Assembly: GCA_026224825.1 (NCBI GenBank) | Contig: JAMFRO010000056.1 | Coordinates: 1 to 64,000 of the forward strand | DNA length: 64,000 bases | Reading direction: 5' to 3' | DNA from: a bacterium | GTDB lineage: Bacteria; Pseudomonadota; Alphaproteobacteria; Acetobacterales; Acetobacteraceae | Shown here: piece after piece, positions 51,848 through 60,857 of the stretch | How positions within the stretch are numbered: position 1 is the stretch's first letter | Layout: every line of letters begins with the position of its first letter | Program-made: the position numbers and the translations under genes | Notes under the pieces: generated by a model | Told to the model about the DNA's origin: nothing | What the model saw: the letters and a program-made list of their open reading frames with translations, nothing else | The model's database searches: none

Positions 51848-53272
51848 TCAGTTCTGCAAGCCGTGGTTGAGCACGATTTCGATGCGCCGGTTCTGCGCCC
51901 GGCCCGGGGGCGTAGAATTATCCGCCACCGGATCGGCATCGCCCAGGCCGCGCGCGGTGATCCGGCTTTGGTCGCCGATGGTCTGGTCCAGCAATGTGGC
52001 CGCTGCCTGGGCGCGGGCCGAGGAGAGCTCGAAATTCGAGGGGAATTGCAGCGTATGGATCGGCTGGTTGTCAGTATAGCCTGTCACCACAACGGTACCG
52101 GTCTCGCGCCCCAGCGCGGTGCCGATTTTTTGCAGCAAAGGCTCGTCACCGGATTCCACCGTGGCACTGCCCGAGCCGAACAGCCCCTGATTATTGATGC
52201 GCACGATCGGCTGGTTCACCGTGCCGAGAACGCTGACCTTGCCGGCAGCGATTTCCGGCGACAGGAAGCCCGATATCCGGTCCAGAATCGTCGGCCCCGG
52301 TGCCTGTGGCTCCGCAGGGGCCACAACCGGCTGGGCGCGCACGATGGTGGGCATGGTGGCAGGTGCTGCCGTCACCGCCGCCTCGAAGGCGGCATCCGAA
52401 TGGCGGCTGAGGGAGAACAGAAATGTGCCGAAGAGCAAAGCCAGCAGGCCGAGTGCGACCACCGCGGTGAGCCAGATCGGCACCGAGAATTTCTGCGCGC
52501 GGTAGGGCGCGGTGACACCCTGCCAATGCGGCGAGAGTGCAGCCTCTCCCGCCGGGCGCTGGCGGCGGATGACGGCGTAGGTATCTTCACGTAATTTGTC
52601 GATTTCCGCCGGGCCGCGCGGCGAGAGCCGGTAGCGCCCCATGTAGCCGAGCGACAGGCAGAAATACATCAGCTCCAGAACGGGCAGGAAATTGCCGGGG
52701 TTTTGCCGCAGCTGCGTCAGTACGTCGAAGAAGCGCTCGCCGGAACGCACCTCCTGGTGAAAGGTTGAAACCAGCGAGCGTGCGGCCCAGCCGCCCTGGC
52801 TGCCCCAGGGTGTGGCCAGCACCACGTCATCCAGGCTGGCGCAGAGCGCATAATGGGCGGGGCGGAGCTGCTCCATCGGAATATTCTGCGCCCGTGCCAC
52901 CTCCTCGAAGCGCCGCATCTCGCGCGTCGCGCGCTCGCGCAGATCGCCGGAATCCGGCGCGTTGAGCGTGTTGCGCAGCCGCGCCAGCAATTGCAGCAGT
53001 GGGCCGGCGGCGGCGAGCAGCGGCCCACCGCCCATGCCGATGGTCTCGGGCGCGTCACTCGCATTGCTGCGCGGTGGCGGGGCGGCCGCGAATGGATCGG
53101 GGGTATAGGATTGGGGGGAGGCTGGCGGTGGCGCGCCGAAAGGCGATGCTTCCGGCGCCGCGCCGAAAGGCGATGCTTCCGGCACAGGTGCGGCCGGGCG
53201 TTTACCGCCCGGCATGGGGCGGATCACGGTGCGGTCGGAATCTTCCGGCTCGGAGAAAGGATTGTCGCCCAT
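51848..53272 (-). CDS. tssL: T6SS membrane complex protein TssL with OmpA-like domain
   Basis: A 474-residue evolved TssL. It has a disordered N-terminal tail, a DotU-like cytoplasmic domain (about 80-255: LLQLLARLRNT, YALCASLDDVVLATPWG, FFDVLTQLRQNPGNFLPVLELMYFCLSLGYMGRYRL), one membrane helix (about 270-290), and a periplasmic OmpA-like peptidoglycan-binding domain (about 360-474, TGYTDNQPIHTLQFPSN...ARAQAAATLL...QNRRIEI). Thr15 in DRTVIRP behind an acidic stretch matches the place of Agrobacterium TssL Thr14, which PpkA phosphorylates and Fha binds. The ATG at 53272 is chosen; a TTG three codons earlier is too close to AAGGA. Confidence 0.94.
   Translation of the reverse strand: MGDNPFSEPEDSDRTVIRPMPGGKRPAAPVPEASPFGAAPEASPFGAPPPASPQSYTPDPFAAAPPPRSNASDAPETIGMGGGPLLAAAGPLLQLLARLRNTLNAPDSGDLRERATREMRRFEEVARAQNIPMEQLRPAHYALCASLDDVVLATPWGSQGGWAARSLVSTFHQEVRSGERFFDVLTQLRQNPGNFLPVLELMYFCLSLGYMGRYRLSPRGPAEIDKLREDTYAVIRRQRPAGEAALSPHWQGVTAPYRAQKFSVPIWLTAVVALGLLALLFGTFLFSLSRHSDAAFEAAVTAAPATMPTIVRAQPVVAPAEPQAPGPTILDRISGFLSPEIAAGKVSVLGTVNQPIVRINNQGLFGSGSATVESGDEPLLQKIGTALGRETGTVVVTGYTDNQPIHTLQFPSNFELSSARAQAAATLLDQTIGDQSRITARGLGDADPVADNSTPPGRAQNRRIEIVLNHGLQN
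53134..53183. repeat. 27-bp tandem duplication in the tssL linker
   Basis: A 23-base identical core starting CGCCGAAAGGCGATGCTTCC occurs at 53134-53156 and 53161-53183. It encodes EASPFGA twice in the N-terminal tail of TssL. The period is a multiple of three, so the frame is kept. Confidence 0.75.
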
Positions 53273-53317
53273 CGTTCTCAAATCCTTGTCGCTATGCGCG
53301 TTGATCGGTTCAGTCGT

Positions 53318-54649
53318 TCAGCCTTTGATCGCCCAAAGCTCCATGCGCAGATTGGGAAAATCACCGGAGACATGGATGGCGAAGCCGCCGGAGGTTTGCA
53401 TATGCTGCCAATGCGGGCTGCCCCGGTCGAGTTCGAAATAGGAGGCGCCGGCGTAAAAGGGGATCTGCCGGGGGGCCACGGGCATCGGGCGGATGGCGAT
53501 ACCGGGCATCGCCACATTCACGAGTTCGCGGATCTGTTCCACCGCGCCGATTTTGGCCTGGGCGGGGAACAGGCGGCGCAAAGCTTCCGTCGGCACATCG
53601 GCCTGCACCGTGAGCACGAAATTCGCAGCCCGCAGCACGTTGCGGTCGGTGATGGCGCCGACATGCACGCCATGCCGCCGTTCCTGCAGCGGAATGGAGG
53701 TGGCATTGGTCTCGATAACGGAGGATAGCGAGCGGCGCAGATCGGCGATGACCGGTGCAAAACTGCGCTGCAGATCCTCATGCCGGTAGCCGGGATAGGT
53801 ATTCGGGCGCCGGTTGGCATCGGTGAAGGTGGCGAATTCGGCGGCCATCTGCACGTAGGCGGTATACAATGTCTCGGGATGGATATTGGCGGCATCGGCC
53901 CAATGCAGCAGCAATGCCTGCCAGCGGTTGATCGTCTGCAGCAGCATGAAATCCGCCACCTCGGCAACGCCGCGCGCACCCGGCGCGTTGACCCGCGCCG
54001 CCAACGCCTCGCCGCGCTGGTTGATCATGCCGGCGAATTCCGTAATCAGCCCGGCCAGCGGCGGCACGGCGTGGCACAGCAAAGCGGGGGGCAGCCAATT
54101 TTCGTCCAATGTCACCCGCTTGTCGGATGAGACTTCCATGATGCGGGCCAGCGGCAGGCAGAGATAGCCTTCGCGATCATCCGTATCGAGCAGATAGCGC
54201 AGTTTCAGCCGTCCTACGAGCAGCTCTGCCGGGGCGGGCGAGGCTGAGTGCGTGTCATAGGCCTCGAAAGCCTGCATCTTGTAGCGCCCCTCGGCGCTGC
54301 CGTCGGCCGCGGCGATTTCCACAGCACCATTCTGGCGGATCGGCAAAGCAAGATGGACGAGCACGCCGCGCGTATTCTCGGGCACCTCGAACGGCGGGGG
54401 ATGATCGGTCTCACCGGGAAGAGAAAACGGCGTGCCGTCCTCGAACACGCCGGCGGCAGCACCCAAGGCGAAGCGGCCGGTGCCGAGCAGGTCTTTGTCC
54501 AGGGTGAATTGCGTGAGCCCCCAGGAATGCGGCCGCAATGCCGCAACACGCCCGCGCACGAAACTTTCCAGCCAGCGATCCTGCTGCTGGAAATGCTGGG
54601 AGCGCAAGAACATGCCTTCCTGCCATACAACGCGATTGGTCCAGCTCAC
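53318..54649 (-). CDS. tssK: T6SS baseplate-membrane connector TssK
   Basis: A 443-residue TssK (ImpJ/VasE), trimeric adaptor that links the baseplate to TssL/TssM. The N-terminus VVWQEGMFLRSQHFQQQDRW is the family signature; FSLPGETDHPPPFEVPENTRGVLVHLALP, YTAYVQMAAEFATFT and YFELDRGSPHW follow in the expected order. Its normal length and position between tssJ and tssL support the call. Confidence 0.95.
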   Translation of the reverse strand: MSWTNRVVWQEGMFLRSQHFQQQDRWLESFVRGRVAALRPHSWGLTQFTLDKDLLGTGRFALGAAAGVFEDGTPFSLPGETDHPPPFEVPENTRGVLVHLALPIRQNGAVEIAAADGSAEGRYKMQAFEAYDTHSASPAPAELLVGRLKLRYLLDTDDREGYLCLPLARIMEVSSDKRVTLDENWLPPALLCHAVPPLAGLITEFAGMINQRGEALAARVNAPGARGVAEVADFMLLQTINRWQALLLHWADAANIHPETLYTAYVQMAAEFATFTDANRRPNTYPGYRHEDLQRSFAPVIADLRRSLSSVIETNATSIPLQERRHGVHVGAITDRNVLRAANFVLTVQADVPTEALRRLFPAQAKIGAVEQIRELVNVAMPGIAIRPMPVAPRQIPFYAGASYFELDRGSPHWQHMQTSGGFAIHVSGDFPNLRMELWAIKG

Positions 54650-54721
54650 CGAAAGCCCCGCATAATGGTCATATTCCTCGTTTTTTGCCGTTCCGCCGCA
54701 AAGGCTGTTGCCGCGGGGTGA

Positions 54722-55183
54722 TTATTTGCCAAGTGTCGCGGTTAATCCATCTATGTGCAAGCTCACGGTGCTGGTGCCGTTGGCGGCAACCGGCGCCACC
54801 AGCCGCCAGCTCGAATGATTAATGTCCCGGAACAATACCGCAAACCCGACCGCCACGACAGTGGGTTTCAGGCTTCTGGTCTCGGTCAGGCTCTGCCCCG
54901 GCGTCAGTAAAAACTGTTCGGAACTGCCCGCCTCATCGGTGCCCAGCGTGGCGGCTTCCTGGCCGGTGAGGGAGTAAAAATCAGCCGAGGTGAATTTGCC
55001 GGTGGCGGTAAGCTGGTAGAGATTGACCGCAACCGCATTGCCCTGGCCGGAGGGATTGGGATTCTGCCCGGCGCTGCCAGTGATGGTGAGGGCCAGAACC
55101 GGCGGTGGTGGTGGTGGTGGTGGCGCGGCGCAGCCAGAGAGGCCCAGAAACAACAAAGTGAGATAGGCGGCAGCTCTTTTCAT
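54722..55183 (-). CDS. tssJ: T6SS outer-membrane lipoprotein TssJ
   Basis: A 153-residue lipoprotein (VasD/Lip) that anchors TssM to the outer membrane. The signal peptide MKRAAAYLTLLFLGLSGC has a good lipobox (LSGC). A run of eight prolines encoded by a (GGT)n-type triplet tract follows. The beta-sandwich has VAVNLYQLTATGKFTSADFYSLTGQEA and FAVLFRDINHSSWRLV. Start and fha stop overlap by four bases. Confidence 0.92.
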   Translation of the reverse strand: MKRAAAYLTLLFLGLSGCAAPPPPPPPPVLALTITGSAGQNPNPSGQGNAVAVNLYQLTATGKFTSADFYSLTGQEAATLGTDEAGSSEQFLLTPGQSLTETRSLKPTVVAVGFAVLFRDINHSSWRLVAPVAANGTSTVSLHIDGLTATLGK

Positions 55184-56667
55184 TGTGGCTCCCTGGCGCT
55201 GATTTCGCGCAATGCGGTTTCATAGGCGCGGGCGAAGGATTTGCCGAACACACTATCGAAATCATCGGCCAGTGCGCGGGTGACCTGGCCGTGCAGTTTT
55301 TCATAGGCTTCGAACGCGCGGGCTTTTTTCTGGGCCGGCAAAACGCTCATCCCGCCCTGCTGGTCGGCCTCCGCGCGCAGCCGGGCAGGGTCAAGCTGGG
55401 CCAGCATGGCGCGCACGCCATCCTGCATCGCGGCCATGGTCGCCAGCTCGTGCAGCCGCATGTCGCGCAGCGCGTCCGCCACGGCGGCGTCGGCTTTCAT
55501 GTCGATCCGCCGTCCCACGCCGAGCAGGGCGCTCAATGCGTCATCGTCATCGGCGGAGAATTTCAGCGGGTTATTGCCGCGTGCGCGGATCATCGTCTGC
55601 TCGATACGGAAACCGCCCTTGATTTCGGCCCGGGCGATGAGGGCGTGGCGGATGCCGGACACCATGGCCCGGAAGGCGGCGCCGACGGTGCGCATCACCG
55701 TTTCGGCGTCATCCGGGCGGGCGCCACGTACCCCGGCGCCTTCGAGAAAGGCGGTCAGCCCGGCATCTGGCGCTGCTGCTGTTTTGGCCGGGGTAGGTGC
55801 GGCAGCTTCCGGCAATGGCTCCGGCGGCGGGGGTGCCGGCGGCAGGGGTGTAGAAGCCTGCGGCGCGAAGGGGGCTTCCTCTTCCTCAAACGGGTTGGGC
55901 AAAGCCGGGGCAGATGAGGCCGGCGGAAAGGGCTGCGAAAAACTCTGTGCGGCGGGTGGCGCCGCCGGTAACGGCGTCGGCAGCGGCGCTGGCGCAAAAC
56001 CATGCGCCGGTGGGCTGGCCGGAAAGCCGAGATCCCAATCATCGTCAGGCAGCAATTGCTGTGTCACCGCCGGCGGCGTGAAGGCGTCGCTGAAGGATTG
56101 CGAATGATCGGCCTGTGTCGGGGCGGAGAAGAATTCATCATCCCCGATCTGCGCCAGAGGATCAAAGCGTTCCGGCATGGTGACCGAGCGGCTTTGCGGC
56201 GGACCGCCGAACAGCGAGTCATTGCCGAATGCCGATGAGGTGAACGTCTCGGCCGGGGCCTGTTTCGGCGCGAACACGTCATCGCCGAACGGATCGTCGA
56301 AAGGGGAGGAAGGCTTCGCGCCAAAACCAGGGCCGGCACCAAAACCCTGCTCCTGCGCGATGCGCACTTCGATCTCATAAGCGCCGATGCGTATACGGTC
56401 GCCATCTTGCAGCGGGCGGATTTGTCCCTGGCCCACCGGGTCCGCGTCGCGGTTGAGGAAGGTGCCGTTGGTGCTGGTATCGGCGATGGCCCAGCCGCCG
56501 TTGCGGTAGGCGACGACACAATGTCTTTTCGAGAGCATGCGCTCCGGATCGGGCATGATCCAGTCATTATCCGGGCCGCGGCCAATGCGCAGCTCGCCGC
56601 CGGTCACGCGTTTGGTTTCCGGCGGTACCGAATCAGGGCAGCGCAGAACACTCAGTGTAAGCGTCAT
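55180..56667 (-). CDS. FHA-domain T6SS regulator Fha (TagH/ImpI)
   Basis: A 495-residue cytoplasmic scaffold. The forkhead-associated domain (about residues 20-100) has the phosphothreonine-binding residues in RIGRGPDNDW, LSKRHCVV and DTSTNGTFLN. A long Pro/Ala/Phe-rich disordered linker (about 110-310) leads to a C-terminal helical domain shared by T6SS Fha proteins (GLTAFLEGAGVRGARPDDAE, VSGIRHALIARAEIKGGFRIEQTMI, NPLKFS). Fha reads phosphorylated TssL or itself and switches the T6SS on. All partners are encoded here: TssL two genes downstream, PppA, TagF, and a probable kinase at 29549. Confidence 0.93.
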   Translation of the reverse strand: MTLTLSVLRCPDSVPPETKRVTGGELRIGRGPDNDWIMPDPERMLSKRHCVVAYRNGGWAIADTSTNGTFLNRDADPVGQGQIRPLQDGDRIRIGAYEIEVRIAQEQGFGAGPGFGAKPSSPFDDPFGDDVFAPKQAPAETFTSSAFGNDSLFGGPPQSRSVTMPERFDPLAQIGDDEFFSAPTQADHSQSFSDAFTPPAVTQQLLPDDDWDLGFPASPPAHGFAPAPLPTPLPAAPPAAQSFSQPFPPASSAPALPNPFEEEEAPFAPQASTPLPPAPPPPEPLPEAAAPTPAKTAAAPDAGLTAFLEGAGVRGARPDDAETVMRTVGAAFRAMVSGIRHALIARAEIKGGFRIEQTMIRARGNNPLKFSADDDDALSALLGVGRRIDMKADAAVADALRDMRLHELATMAAMQDGVRAMLAQLDPARLRAEADQQGGMSVLPAQKKARAFEAYEKLHGQVTRALADDFDSVFGKSFARAYETALREISAREPQ

Positions 56668-57257
56668 TCCGCCTCCATCTGCAGCCGGCCTTGACCACCG
56701 ATGGCGATATCATGTGCCGACTGCAGGAACAGCGCAAGACGCTGCTTCTGCCGGTTAGGCGCACCGCGCACGGAGGCCAGAGCCACAGCACCCGCCACGG
56801 CAACGCCGGGCAGATGCGGCGGTGCCGGAACCGGCGGCGCGTTGAGCGGTGTAACCGAGCCTCCGCTCCAGAAGGCGGCAACCGCGGCCCAGGCTTCCGG
56901 GCTCTTGAACCCCGCGCGCTTGGCGTCTTCCATGCTGGCACGGCGGATCTCGTCGCTTTGCTGGCGCACCCAGATCTCGGCCTGCTCACGCATTTTCGTA
57001 TCTTCCGGGGCCACCAGGCTCGCCGCCGAATGGGCCGCGCACATGCAGGCCCACCAGACCGCCTCGCGCTTGGGCAAAGCATGGGCGAACACACGTGACG
57101 CCTCCACCAGTAACCCGGCACCGGTCAGGGCCTGAACGACGCTGAGCAGATCGGGCTGCCCCTGCGCCAGTGCCAGCGCCTCCGGCGGCAGATCGCAGCG
57201 TTGCAGCACAGTCGGCATATCCGCCGCGGCGAGTTTATTCGGCTTTGTCGCGCTCAT
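56664..57257 (-). CDS. T6SS-associated protein of unknown function (DUF6931-like)
   Basis: A 197-residue protein between vgrG and fha. It is mostly helical: QPDLLSVVQALTGAGLLVEASRVFAHALPKREAVWWACMCA, then RRASMEDAKRAGFKSPEAWAAVAAFWSGGSVTP and PPHLPGVAVAGAVALASV. I recall a family of this pattern (DUF6931) tied to T6SS fha genes in alphaproteobacteria, but cannot confirm it here. It has no membrane span. It overlaps fha by four bases, so coupled synthesis with Fha is likely. Confidence 0.7.
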   Translation of the reverse strand: MSATKPNKLAAADMPTVLQRCDLPPEALALAQGQPDLLSVVQALTGAGLLVEASRVFAHALPKREAVWWACMCAAHSAASLVAPEDTKMREQAEIWVRQQSDEIRRASMEDAKRAGFKSPEAWAAVAAFWSGGSVTPLNAPPVPAPPHLPGVAVAGAVALASVRGAPNRQKQRLALFLQSAHDIAIGGQGRLQMEAE

Positions 57258-57278
57258 GGCGTCCTCAGGCTGCTATCG

Positions 57279-59246
57279 TCATGAATTGATATTTACCAGG
57301 CCGCCGGTCAGATTGAGCATGCCGGTGCCGGTCACCCCGGTTGAGGCTGAGCCGGTGATATTGACCTGGATACCGTTGATCGTCACCCCGGATTCCGTCA
57401 TCTGGATGGAATTGCCGCCCACGGTGAGCGTGATGCCCGAGGTGCTGACCTCCAGCGTGTTGCCGCCGACCTGCAAAGTGATGGATTGCCCGGCCGTATG
57501 CGAGATGGAACCGCTGCTGACCGTCAGGGATTCATTGCCCGAGCTTACGGTGGTCGACAGATTGCCCTGGCTCACCGTGACCGCACGGTTGCCCTGGCTA
57601 ACGGTGGTGGATTGGTTACCCTGGCTGACGGTGTGCGCGTGATCGCCTTTGACCGTCACGGTTTTTTTGCCGTTGATCTGGACGGTTTCGTCCTTCGTCA
57701 CGGTCACGCTGCGGTCGTTCTCGACCTCCAGCGTGTAGTCCTTCTCCGCGTGCAGATAGAAGACCTCGCTGCCCATCGTATCGTCGAATGACAACTCGCT
57801 AAAGTTGCTCGTGCCGCCATTCAGCGTCGAATGCGTGCGCCAACCGCTCTTGTTTTTATCCGCGACTGAGAAGGTCGGCGTATTGGTGCTGTTATAGAGC
57901 GAGCCCACGGCCACCGGCCGGTTGACGTCACCCTCCAGGAAGGCGATTGCGACCTCCATGCCGATGCGCGGGATGAATTGCACCCCCCAGTTCTTGCCGG
58001 CCCATGGCTGCACGACGCGCACCCAGACGGTTTTGTCGGTCGTGATGTCGCCATGGTTGTCGGAAGGAAATTGAACCTGGATGCGGCCCAGATCATCCGT
58101 ATAGATTTCCTCGCCCGAGGCGCCGATCACCTGTGCAGAGTAGAGCCCCGCCATCATCGGCGGGGCTGCGGCGGGTTCCTCGACCCAGGTTGTGGCCGCC
58201 GGAAAGGCGGTGCAGCTCATTGACACATCGGCCCGCCCGCCCGCGCCGCTGCCGTCGGACGTGTCGCTTACCGTATAGGCGACTGAGCGGATGACATAAT
58301 CCGTCGGCGCACCTGCATTCAGCGGGTCGTTCTGCAAGGTGAACTTGGTCCCCGCAACAAAGTCGAGCACCCGGCCTTTGCCGCCGAATACCTGTGCCGA
58401 CGCCTCATGCGAGAGCATCTGCGATTTTACGCGCGCGCTGGTATCGGCATTGGTGCCGCGCACCGCCGGCCAGGCATAATGCGTGCGGGCGCTGGCGCCG
58501 CTGGCCTGCAATACGGTGGGTTCGGTGCCCGTGACGGCGCCGGGCACGGGCTGGTCCGTCTCGGGATTATAATCATCCTTGCGTACCGAGCCGATGACGG
58601 TGTGGTCTTCCTGATGCCAGGAGGATAGCGCGTGCAGATCAGCGCCGCGCTCGTCAACATACACATTGGGTGAGGTGACGGCCTGAAACGCCGTGTTGCT
58701 ATCCGCCAGCACCAGCGTATGGCCGCTGGAATCATGCGTGAAGAAATAGAATATACCTGCATCCTCCAGGATACGCTGGACGAAATGCAGGTAGGATTCA
58801 TTGAACATCACGCTATAATCGCGCGCCGTGTAGGTGCCTTGCAGCTTGGCCGTGTAAGTGACGCTGAACGTCCCGAAAATTGACTCCACGATGGCCGGGA
58901 TGGTCATTTGCTGGAAGAAGCGGCAATCCTGCGTCTGGCCGAGGAACCAGAGCTTGGGCACGACGCTGAGCTCGTAGCGCCATAAGGATTTCGATGAATC
59001 CGGCAGTTGCCTGACCGCGCGCACGATGCCGCTGATATAGCGGCCCTGGCCTGTGGGGTCGCCGATGGTGACCGTAACGGGTTTGTCCAGCAGGCTGTTG
59101 GGGTCGAGCAGAGCGGTGCCGGAATGCAGCAGCACCGTATAGCTGTACGTGCGGCTCAACCGTTCCGAACCGCTGACGCCAGCCACCCCGAATGAGGTGT
59201 CGGGCAGGGGTGTCGTGATCGAGAGAATGTCTAGGGCGCCACTCAT
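57279..59246 (-). CDS. vgrG: T6SS spike protein VgrG (TssI)
   Basis: A 655-residue VgrG without a large C-terminal effector domain. gp27-like base (about residues 1-375: SYTVLLHSG, FNESYLHFVQRILEDAGIFYFFTHD), gp5-like OB fold (GEEIYTDDLGRIQVQFPSDNHGD, WVRVVQPWAGKNWGVQFIPRIGMEVAIAFLEGD), then a beta-helical needle (about 490-640) with repeats such as TVSQGN, TVSSGN and LTVGGN. The tail ends MLNLTGGLVNINS. As the needle is plain, effectors should be attached through PAAR or adaptors. It opens the fha-tssJKLM operon and is divergent from the effector candidate at 59449. Confidence 0.95.
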   Translation of the reverse strand: MSGALDILSITTPLPDTSFGVAGVSGSERLSRTYSYTVLLHSGTALLDPNSLLDKPVTVTIGDPTGQGRYISGIVRAVRQLPDSSKSLWRYELSVVPKLWFLGQTQDCRFFQQMTIPAIVESIFGTFSVTYTAKLQGTYTARDYSVMFNESYLHFVQRILEDAGIFYFFTHDSSGHTLVLADSNTAFQAVTSPNVYVDERGADLHALSSWHQEDHTVIGSVRKDDYNPETDQPVPGAVTGTEPTVLQASGASARTHYAWPAVRGTNADTSARVKSQMLSHEASAQVFGGKGRVLDFVAGTKFTLQNDPLNAGAPTDYVIRSVAYTVSDTSDGSGAGGRADVSMSCTAFPAATTWVEEPAAAPPMMAGLYSAQVIGASGEEIYTDDLGRIQVQFPSDNHGDITTDKTVWVRVVQPWAGKNWGVQFIPRIGMEVAIAFLEGDVNRPVAVGSLYNSTNTPTFSVADKNKSGWRTHSTLNGGTSNFSELSFDDTMGSEVFYLHAEKDYTLEVENDRSVTVTKDETVQINGKKTVTVKGDHAHTVSQGNQSTTVSQGNRAVTVSQGNLSTTVSSGNESLTVSSGSISHTAGQSITLQVGGNTLEVSTSGITLTVGGNSIQMTESGVTINGIQVNITGSASTGVTGTGMLNLTGGLVNINS

Positions 59247-59448
59247 ATCTCATCCCTGCAGTCTGTGTTAGGGCTATGACCTCCCTGGAATTGACGGTAA
59301 ACTCCTCCAAAAAATGGCATAAAGCAAGCAGCCAGGTGTTGCGGCTGTTTTAAGCTCGGCCCTGGCGTTCGCGCCGAATAGGTTTTAGAGTCCGGGCGGA
59401 ACGAGTGTACCGCCGTGCAACAACCAACCCGCCAGATGGAACCCGGTC

Positions 59449-60261
59449 ATGCCAGGCTATTACCACCCCAGCAACCGCTCATCCCTGCCGCCGATCGATT
59501 ATGAGGTCATGGTTTTTGAGATCAGGGAGGGAACGGCCAAAACACTGGAAGCCAATGAGCGGCTGGACAAGGTGACGAGTATGGATGGTTTCACCTGGGA
59601 GCAGCTGGGGGTTTCGGCCTGGCGGGGCGTGCAGCAGGTCAAGCTCCTGGGCATGGCCGGCAGGGCCTATATAAAAACCATAAAAGGCAAGGAATATATT
59701 ATCTTCAAAGGGTTGCCTGGCAGCCGGCCGAATTTGCCGGGCACCATCTATGCGCGGCAAAACCCGAAAGTTTCGGGTTTCGTGGTCGGTTCCGAGGAGA
59801 TGGTGGAAGATGGGCTGAAGACCGCGCGGCTCGGCATCATCGTCTATGCCGTGGTGGATGTTACCAAGGAGGTTGTCAGCCCGCCGGAGGCCGTGCCGGG
59901 CCAGCCGCCCGGGTTTTCACTGATCGATCTGGGGGTGCATCTGTCCTGCGATCTGCTGAAATTCGCCGCCGCCACGGCCCTCGGTGTTGGTGTGGCCATT
60001 GCTGTCGGCGTCATGTTTGCGGGTGCCGTGCCGGTCATCGCGATCCTCGCCGTGACGGCGGGGGTGGCCGTCATCGCCGGTATGGCGCTCGATTATCTGG
60101 ATAATCGCTTTGATTTGAGCAACAGGCTGAGCATATTGTGCCGTGAATGGTTCTGGAACAATCACACCGCGCAAATGCTTTACCGGCACAGCCAGGATTT
60201 TCTGCACCATGGTGAGGATTGGTTCCAGGGCGAGATGAAATCGATCGGATGGCATCACTGA
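59449..60261 (+). CDS. Candidate T6SS membrane-targeting effector
   Basis: A 270-residue protein encoded divergently next to vgrG. There is no signal peptide. The N-terminal part is soluble (residues 1-150) and holds KTIKGKEYIIFKGLPGSRPNLPGTIYARQNPKV; this glycine/proline-rich segment recalls small predicted toxins seen beside vgrG genes, from memory. A long hydrophobic Ala/Val/Gly-rich region (about 172-216, LGVGVAIAVGVMFAGAVPVIAILAVTAGVAVIAGMAL) forms two helices like those of pore-forming or membrane-depolarising toxins. The tail is rich in Trp and His. The stop overlaps the start of a polytopic membrane protein (TGATG). The effector role is inferred from position and architecture. Confidence 0.6.
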   Translation: MPGYYHPSNRSSLPPIDYEVMVFEIREGTAKTLEANERLDKVTSMDGFTWEQLGVSAWRGVQQVKLLGMAGRAYIKTIKGKEYIIFKGLPGSRPNLPGTIYARQNPKVSGFVVGSEEMVEDGLKTARLGIIVYAVVDVTKEVVSPPEAVPGQPPGFSLIDLGVHLSCDLLKFAAATALGVGVAIAVGVMFAGAVPVIAILAVTAGVAVIAGMALDYLDNRFDLSNRLSILCREWFWNNHTAQMLYRHSQDFLHHGEDWFQGEMKSIGWHH

Positions 60262-60836
60262 TGCCGCAACGATCCAAGCAGACCGGGCCGGCCGGCGATA
60301 AAAAAAAGCCCGCGCCAAAAACCGGCCGGTTTTTTCTTGTCACGCTGAGCCCCGAGGTTCACTGGGAGATCATTTCGAAACGGCGGATGGTCAATCCGGC
60401 AATGTCGTGGCACTCCTGGCTGCCCTACCTGATCGATCTGATATTCATTGGCGTATTCATTTTTTTGTATTTTGATCCCTTGCAGGACCTCGCGCAATTC
60501 CATGAGGGGATAAAGATCATCAAGATCGATCCGCTTTCCGCGCGGTTGATCAGCTGCATAGGTATTTACGCCATCATTGGGTTGCCGGTGCGCATCGCCA
60601 TCTTCCGGCGGCATCGTATGCCGCAAATCGCGGAATGGCTGTCCATGTATTTCGGCTTTGCCTGGGCTGCCCTGTTTTTGTTGTTCGGTGGGGTGATGCT
60701 GAACATATATGCCGGATTGGACGGCTATACGCATTGCTTCAACGATAATGCTTTCGCGATTTACGCACACGCGCCAGCAGTCTGCCCGCAGCTTGATGCC
60801 TGGCGGCGGCAAAATGATTCCGGCCTGGGGTGGTGA
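60261..60836 (+). CDS. Polytopic membrane protein, candidate immunity protein
   Basis: A 191-residue inner-membrane protein with a basic N-terminus (KKKPAPKTGRFFLV) and three to four membrane helices (SWLPYLIDLIFIGVFIFLYF, LISCIGIYAIIGLPVRIAIF, FAWAALFLLFGGVMLNIYAGL). Two cysteines lie in the last loop and tail (THCFNDN, AVCPQL). The start overlaps the stop of the effector candidate as TGATG; an ATG at 60249 is also possible. Membrane-located immunity proteins are expected for toxins that attack the inner membrane, so the pair is consistent. I do not recognise the family. Confidence 0.6.
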   Translation: MPQRSKQTGPAGDKKKPAPKTGRFFLVTLSPEVHWEIISKRRMVNPAMSWHSWLPYLIDLIFIGVFIFLYFDPLQDLAQFHEGIKIIKIDPLSARLISCIGIYAIIGLPVRIAIFRRHRMPQIAEWLSMYFGFAWAALFLLFGGVMLNIYAGLDGYTHCFNDNAFAIYAHAPAVCPQLDAWRRQNDSGLGW

Positions 60837-60857
60837 TATGCGCCGTGGCCCGGGCTG

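Noticed and set aside
55095..55125. (GGT)n tract in tssJ considered as a phase-variation switch
   Set aside because: It is a triplet tract, so slippage would change the number of prolines but not the frame.
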